A stretch of 26,333 bases of DNA from the NCBI GenBank assembly GCA_002749535.1, contig MZZL01000119.1, forward strand, positions 3,506 to 29,838. Reading direction: 5' to 3'. The stretch is from Apophysomyces variabilis (lineage: Eukaryota; Mucoromycota; Mucoromycetes; Mucorales; Mucoraceae). This document shows, piece by piece, positions 20,631 to 26,333 of this stretch (position 1 is its first letter; every line of letters starts with the position of its first letter). Under the pieces are notes generated by a model, which saw only the letters and a program-made list of their open reading frames with translations, was not told the DNA's origin and searched no databases. Position numbers and translations under genes: made by a program.

Positions 20631-22155
20631 CTCTTTCTCTGTGGCAAACGTTCATACTTTCACATGCACACACTTTATAACACGTCTGTGCAAAACAAAT
20701 GCAAAATAACCAAACTGAAAAATTTCTGGTGTTATCAAAGAGATCGGACTTTGTACTGTTTATCTCCGGATAAAGGATCCTGGAGAAGCGTTCGTTTGCT
20801 GGATAATTATGTTTCAATTTAAGAGCATTATCTGATCCAGTTTCAAAATCATCAATGACAACATTTATCAATCTGCAAATGTTTCTTAGTGTTCCATTTT
20901 GTTGATCCACTAACACAGAATGTTTGGATCCAGGATAAAATGTGATAAAATGGACTGTAAACGCTGACGCACTTATACGTCTATATATGAGGATGCCAAA
21001 GCTTGTGTATAAAACATCTCAGGAAATGCAAGGTTGTTTTTACAGAAAGACTGTACAACCTAATATTAGGTTTGGGTGTCGTTATTTCTGCAAAAGCGTA
21101 AATCTCAAAAACATCGTTGCGGATCTGTCTTTGCGAAATCTTGTACTGGTTTGGTCATTGTTACTTTCCCACTGCCATTCTGCCAATCCATGTTTCGAGT
21201 GTCCTTGGATGTTGAACAGCAAAAGTACAAAGCAGTGAATGCTTGACATGGCAAGTTTTGTTTGAAGAGACCAGTTAGCTCGATGCGACCATCACTGTGC
21301 TCTCCACCTTTGTTCTGTTTGCATTTTCCGTTTATTCAGGCATGACAACCTCTCTTTACGAGAGGGGTATGATTAAGTCCCTGGATTCCTTTTGTCTGCT
21401 TTAGTTCAGTATTGGCTATCAAACAAACCGCTGAAATGTTGATGACGATCACAATAGATACTCTTTTCTGTGGAGTAAAGAGAAGCAAATGAAGGGACTT
21501 GGTCTCATCAGAGGTTCGAATCCTAAGTGTGTATCACTGTTTGCGCTTCATTGTGGTCCTTTTTTGACGATATGAATTTGGCAACACAGAGAAGTTTGCA
21601 ACGAAGACTACTAGTTAAGTATAAGAAACTTGGACATTTTTTCTTTATTCTCATCTTCACAACATCTTTGTGACACATTGTCCAGTTGTCTTGGGGACAC
21701 AATGCGTTGGTAACAGTTTAACGACCAACGATGCTATCGATAAGAGTATGAATGAAACCCCAAATACGGAAGATGACTCATTTGTTTTCCGAGGAGCAAA
21801 GAAGCAGAGAAAGGAAGAAAGAGAGGGGTAGGGATGTTATTCACTTTTTGATGAAGTGCGGTTTTTGAAAACGAGGTGCGTAAGAGGTCTCTGATGGCAG
21901 GCCACGTTTTGCGCGATGTCGACAGCAATGTCGAGTAACGATTGGACAAAAAGAGTATTCTCTTTCCGCCTTTCTTTTTTTCTCTCCCTCTTCCCTTTTC
22001 CCTTTTTCCCCGGCAAGAGAAAAAAAGAGAAACTTATACTCGCCTCTCTCTCTCTCAAACCAAATCTGAGGACCAAATACATATATACAGGCCTAATATA
22101 AGAGAGAGCCCTGTTCTTATTATTCTATATTCTTCTTCTTCTCTTTCACTTGTTA

Positions 22156-22219
22156 GCTTGTAACGCTTTAACCCTTTTGTTACCTCGCGTCCCTCTTTCT
22201 CTCGCGTTCTTCTCTCCAA
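22156..22219 (+). promoter_or_regulatory. Pyrimidine-rich 5' leader of the vigilin gene
   Basis: Just before the start codon the sequence is strongly CT-rich (for example ccctctttctctcgcgttct). It is preceded by further pyrimidine blocks from about 21960. This fits a highly transcribed fungal housekeeping gene, but no specific factor site was identified. Confidence 0.4.
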
Positions 22220-25213
22220 ATGGACCCTTCGGATCAACCTGTTTTGGAATCACTTCCTCCTTCCGCTCAACTGGCTTTGTTGCATGCTCAGGCCGCCAAT
22301 AACTCGGCAGACGCGCCTGAGGTAGAACCTATTGTACCTAGCCCAGATGACCCTGTGGTTGTCGACAATGCCATTTTTGCTGAACCTCTTATTGCGGGTG
22401 ACCATCCCATACCCATTACCAAGCCTCTGGTGTCGCCTGCCAAGAAAGAAAAGAAAAAGGATACGAGACTCGATCTTTCTTCGGAAGCTGCGTTCCCATC
22501 ATTGTCATCCGCCGCCGCGCCCCGTGCACCGGTCGCATCGGGATGGTCTGCTGCCGCTTCCCGCGTGAAAACACATCCCGTGCCACAACGTACAGGTTCG
22601 CCCGCTCCTCCCAGTGGCGTGACAAAGAAGTCGACCGGCCCTCAGATCACAGACATGCTCGAGTTGCCTGCTAATCAACAGATTGCAAACCAACCAAACA
22701 AACCTCTTGGTTTCAAGAGTAACGCTGATGTCATTCAACAAGTCATCAACAAGACGGGAACCACTATCATTGCCTCCACCAACCGTGCTGGTACAACGAC
22801 CTTCCTTATTCAAGGTACTCCAAACGATGTGGCAAGAGCTAAAAGGGAACTGGTTGCTGGTCTCGTGGTGAAGGTAAGAGACATTGTTTTCCTTGGTCAG
22901 CCTTGGAAATGGATCTGAACGAAGGGTTTCTTTTTTCATTAGCGAACGGTGGAGATCTTGGTGCCTTCATCAACACGCCGTTTCATCATCGGTGCAAAGG
23001 GTAAGAATCTTCAGCAAATTGAAGCAAAGTCCAGCACACGTATCAACATTCCTCCCCGTAAGGAGGAAGAGGAGGAAGAGCAGTCGGATGAGGATATGGT
23101 GACTATCTCCATCGTGGGTGATGCTGCTGGTATCAAGATTGCCAAGGAAGAGATCGAGAAGATTGTTAGTGAAAAGGTAAGGAGGGAAATACACTTTCTC
23201 GGGCTAAATGATGTTTTACACTTTCTCTTTTATTGCAGACTGCCAAACAAGTGCTTAAGCTTGATGCTTTCGATTCGAAATATCATCTTTTCCTTGCTGG
23301 ACCCCATAACAGCGCTATCAAGATGTTGGAGCAGGAACTGAATATCAAGATCCAGCCTCCGCGTGTGGGCGCATCATCTGAATCGGAATCAGACGAAGTT
23401 GTAGAAACTGGTTTCATCATCACTGGTGATAAGGAGAAAGTTCAGTTAGCGAAGCAAACGCTTGAGTCTCGTTATAATGAGCTTCGAGAATCCTTACGTA
23501 CAGCTGCTTTTGCTGTTCCCAAAGTGCAACACAAGCATCTCCTTGGTAAGGGTGGAGTCACACTTCAGGAGATCTTTAGCGAAACAGGTATGGATATCTG
23601 AGAACTATTAAAAAAAATAAGAGAAAAGAAGGTAAAATATTAAACATCGAAAAATACATGAAATGATTAGGCTGTACCGTGGAACTTCCACCCTTGGACG
23701 ATAAGACGGAGAACGTCACGATTCGTGGCCCCGATCACCTCTTAATCAAGGGTTTGACTTTGGTGATGGAAAAGACTCGGGAAATCCATGTCAGCGTGCT
23801 TGATCTTGCCACTACACACGAGACTGCTGACCGAGTGCAACATGGCAAATTCATGCTGAAGTACTTCATTAGCCGTGGAAACCTGAAGAAGATCGAACAA
23901 GATCACCATGTGGATATTGACCTTCCAGCAATTGCCACTCTCCGCCAATCCGTCCCTGTGGAAATCTACAGCAAGAACCAACAAGACATTGCTGAAGCTT
24001 ACAAGGCTGCTTTTGAGCTTTGCCGTAACTTCGGTCCTGATCTTTTCGGTACAGTGGACATTGATCCCCACCTTCACCGTCACATCAACGTTCGTCATGC
24101 CAAGCAGCTCCAGCGAATTAAAACGCGCCATTCGGTTGAGATTATCATGCCAGAGGAAGCCGAGGAAACTGCAAAGGTTTTGATCGTCTATGAAGGATCC
24201 GAGGAAGGTCAGAAGAAGGAAAGCTTAGAAGCTGCTGCTGCCGAATTGAAGAAGATTGCTGCTGATTCGGTAAGCAAATAAAAATAGGTGTTTTTTATGC
24301 TATGTATAGCCCTAACCAACTTTTCTGTTTTTTAGGCCGATTTTATCAGCAAGACCATTTCTGTCCCAGCAAGATACCACAAAACAATAATTGGTCCTAA
24401 GGGTACTACGCTGAACGCTATTGTGGGTGGCGACGATTCTACCGTGTCTGTTCGTTTCGGCGTTGGATCAGAGGATGCTGTGGTTATTCGTGGCCTTACC
24501 AACGAAGTGAACCATGTGATTGCTGAAATCAACAAGGTGTATAATGCTGCAAAGCATGAAGAGGTAAGAAATGGGGAAAGAAGGTGGTTGGTGAGAACCG
24601 GAGTCTTACTTTTGTTTTCTGTTATTGCCAGTTTATCAACTCACATACTGTTGAATTTACGATTCCTGCTGCCTATTCTGCCCATGTGATTGGCAAAGCT
24701 GGTAGCAATATTAACAAACTGAAGGAAGATCTTGGAGTAAAGATTGATATCAGCGATGCATCCAAGAGCGAGAATGGAACCGTCCAAAAGTCTTCTAAGA
24801 AACCTCAGCAAAAAGTTACCGTTGTTATTCAGGGTATTGTGACCAATGTGGAAGCTGCCAAGGAACGTATTCTGGCGCTGGTCGCCAATCTGGCCGACCA
24901 AGTCACATTTAGCTTGGATATTCCCAAAGAATACCACCGCTTTTTGATTGGACCCAGCGGTCGCTACGTGAAGAAACTGGAAGACAAGTACAACGTGTTT
25001 GTTAAATTCCCCAAGAGCTCCCAATCTGAAGAGACAGATACAATTACCATCCGTGGTCGCAAGAAAGATGCTCATTCTGCTAAGGAAGAATTGGTCGAAC
25101 TATACGAATATGAGAAGGAGTTGCAGAATAAGCGAAAAGAAAGAGAGGCTCGCATTGCAGAAGAGAAGAAGAAGGCGGAGGAGAAGGCATCGGCTGCTAC
25201 TGCAAGCAACTGA
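22220..25213 (+). CDS. SCP160: Multi-KH RNA-binding protein, vigilin/SCP160-like
   Basis: Six exons (22220-22873, 22943-23176, 23239-23587, 23671-24269, 24336-24563, 24632-25213) with introns of 62-83 nt give 881 residues. An Ala/Pro-rich N-terminus includes LDLSSEAAFPSLS, as in fungal relatives. I count nine KH-like units. GXXG loops are intact at 235-238 (GAKG), 399-402 (GKGG), 632-635 (GPKG), 709-712 (GKAG) and 795-798 (GPSG). They are eroded or absent in units near 150-218, 300-370 (GPHN), 449-523 (SRGN) and 536-610 (NVRH). A charged coiled-coil-like tail follows (about 841-876). Vigilin and Scp160 associate with polysomes and the ER and bind many mRNAs; yeast Scp160 and animal vigilin have about 14 KH units and over 1200 residues, so this form is shorter. 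Family membership is firm; strict SCP160 orthology is inferred. Confidence 0.9.
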
Positions 25214-25760
25214 AAACAATCCCGAAAAACTATTTTTCTTTTCATTTTTTTTCTTCTTTCGTAGACAAACCAACAAAATCCCAAAAATCAGGACACAAAG
25301 ACGATAATAACAATTACCGAAAGCCTATGCGGCTAAAAAAGAGTAAACTCGATATGATTCTTCCATTGTTAGTATCTGTATACAATGGATTGTGCTAAGG
25401 GAGGTAAATGGAAACGGGATCGACAAGGAGGTGCATACATACATTGCGTTGTGCATCCTTCGTTCATTGCGTTTTACCCACCTCTTTTTTCTTTTATATA
25501 TCATGTTATAGCATGATTAAGCTCGTTGATCCAAAGCATCATTTCAGTCAATAAGATGAAGGATAAAATCCGAAATGTTCTTCAGATATATTTACAAAAA
25601 AAAAGAGCCAATGAATCCATGCACGCAAAAACAAACGAAAAAAATGGAGGGAAACCATACAGCTACAAAACGAAACAGAAAGAGTATGTGTGTGTGTGCG
25701 AGAAAAAGAGAGAGAGATGAAACGGATAGAAAAGAGGAGGGTAAAAGGAAAAAGAAATGG
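25214..25760. other. Shared 3' flank of two convergent genes
   Basis: This stretch lies between the stop codons of the vigilin gene (+) and the last minus-strand gene, so it should hold both polyadenylation regions. It contains TG and GA dinucleotide runs near its right end. No coding sequence is supported. Confidence 0.6.
25687..25718 (+). repeat. (TG)n and (GA)n microsatellite pair
   Basis: A TG run (25687-25698) and a GA run (about 25707-25718) are separated by a few bases. They lie in the 3' flank between convergent genes. Confidence 0.85.
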
Positions 25761-26317
25761 TTATTTGAAACCTTTGGTTTTTGGTTTCTTCTTCTTTTGT
25801 TTTCCTTCGGCTGATTTTCGCATAGCAAAGGCACCAGGAAGAGGTTGGGAGGAAATGTCGATAAATGAGGGAGGTTGAGGTTCATCGAGAAGAGCATCCT
25901 CCATCATGAGAGGAAGGGAAGCAGAAGTTGTGAACGCTTCAGTGGGTTGTGTTGCGATCATCTGCTTTTCTCGCTCTTCACCAAGGTCCATGCGAACTCG
26001 TTTCCTACTCTTGTGTGCATGCACAGGCAGCAGTTCGGTAATACCTTCTTCTTGTTGCTCTCCACCATCCCACCCTGGCCGGCTATCGATGGGTGCCCCG
26101 ACTTTCCACTGACGGGCAAGTAAGGAGGTGGAGGGCGTCATCTTGAATTCCTTGTTCGCCGGCAGGAAATACCGAAGCCTGTTCTTTCCTGCAGGCGGTG
26201 CTGGCATATACGTCAAAAGACTAGCAAATACATCACGTGCAAAAAGATCATTCAACGCTTTCCGTGTAGAAGCTCGCGCTTCGGTGATCGGATCATTGGG
26301 ATCTTGTTCTTGTTCTC
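25761..26317 (-). CDS. Last exon of an unidentified gene (partial)
   Basis: The terminal exon encodes 184 residues plus two bases of a split codon, and the gene continues beyond the window. On the minus strand a T-run followed by tag gives a strong splice acceptor ending at 26318. The frame then reads EQEQDPNDPITEARASTRKA, and on to NDLFARDVFASLLTYMPAPP. A block near the middle, LRYFLPANKEFKMTPSTSLL, looks conserved (hydrophobic and Pro/Asn-rich). The next part is acidic, with a basic patch AHKSRKRVRMD resembling a nuclear localisation signal. The C-terminus is Lys-rich (EGKQKKKKPKTKGFK). No ATG start lies at the head of this exon, which supports an upstream exon. The family was not recognised; a nuclear protein is a guess from the basic patches. 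Confidence 0.65.
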
Positions 26318-26333
26318 CTAAAAAAAAAAAAAA

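Larger units (their letters stand above)
20415..22219. other. 1.8-kb gene-poor spacer with pyrimidine tracts
   Basis: The spacer contains a CT/CTTT microsatellite (20577-20630), a tRNA B-box-like site (21513-21523) and, near the right end, CT-rich promoter or leader sequence of the vigilin gene. A minus-strand frame from about 21030 to 20640 is open for roughly 130 codons with no recognised motif and stops just upstream; it could be a relic. No gene is supported. Confidence 0.45.

Noticed and set aside
20521..20640. Arg/Glu-rich minus-strand frame
   Set aside because: It is produced entirely by the CT/CTTT microsatellite read in reverse.
21440..21540. Possible functional tRNA gene around the B-box-like site
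   Set aside because: The T-stem has mismatches and no acceptor stem, D-arm or clear A-box could be drawn, so it is not called as a tRNA.
1..26333. CRISPR array, prokaryotic operon or defence island
   Set aside because: Spliced eukaryotic genes throughout and no regular repeat-spacer structure; the only periodic repeat (990-1262) is degenerate and lacks unique spacers of constant length.

Overview
This is nuclear DNA from a fungus with short introns, most likely an early-diverging Mucoromycota (Mucorales-type) genome. Spliced reading frames have GT..AG introns of only 46 to 97 nt. The recognisable proteins are fungal or pan-eukaryotic: a MUB1-type MYND protein, mitochondrial SUV3 helicase, an alpha-arrestin, SAP30 and an SCP160/vigilin multi-KH protein. 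The spaces between genes are AT-rich and hold decayed repeats and a decayed DDE_3-type transposase. The phylum assignment is an inference from gene style and intron size, not from a search.

Layout: 1-3159 has no intact gene; it holds a degenerate ~42-bp tandem repeat (about 990-1262) and broken coding-like tracts. 3160-4744 (+) is the MUB1/samB-like gene. 5330-5965 (+) is a small protein with a WWE-like region and a polyglutamine tract. 7241-7861 (-) is an acidic orphan protein. 10004-12623 (+) is a ten-exon SUV3 gene. 12624-16245 is gene-poor. 16246-17512 (+) is an alpha-arrestin with two C-terminal PPxY motifs. About 18008-18600 (+) is a transposase relic. 19867-20414 (+) is a compact SAP30. 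20415-22219 is gene-poor with CT microsatellites. 22220-25213 (+) is a nine-KH vigilin/SCP160-like gene. The window ends inside the last exon of an unidentified gene on the minus strand (25761-26317).

The genes are not an operon or cluster and share no single pathway. Loosely, MUB1 and the arrestin both act as adaptors for ubiquitin ligases, SUV3 and vigilin handle RNA, and SAP30 belongs to the Sin3/Rpd3 histone deacetylase complex. Exon joins for MUB1, SUV3, arrestin, SAP30 and vigilin were worked out by hand from splice sites, reading phase and family motifs; every join keeps the frame. I found no convincing novel multi-gene system. The items most worth a second look are the reduced KH count of the vigilin, the WWE-like and acidic orphan proteins, the transposase relic, and the degenerate tandem repeat near the left edge.
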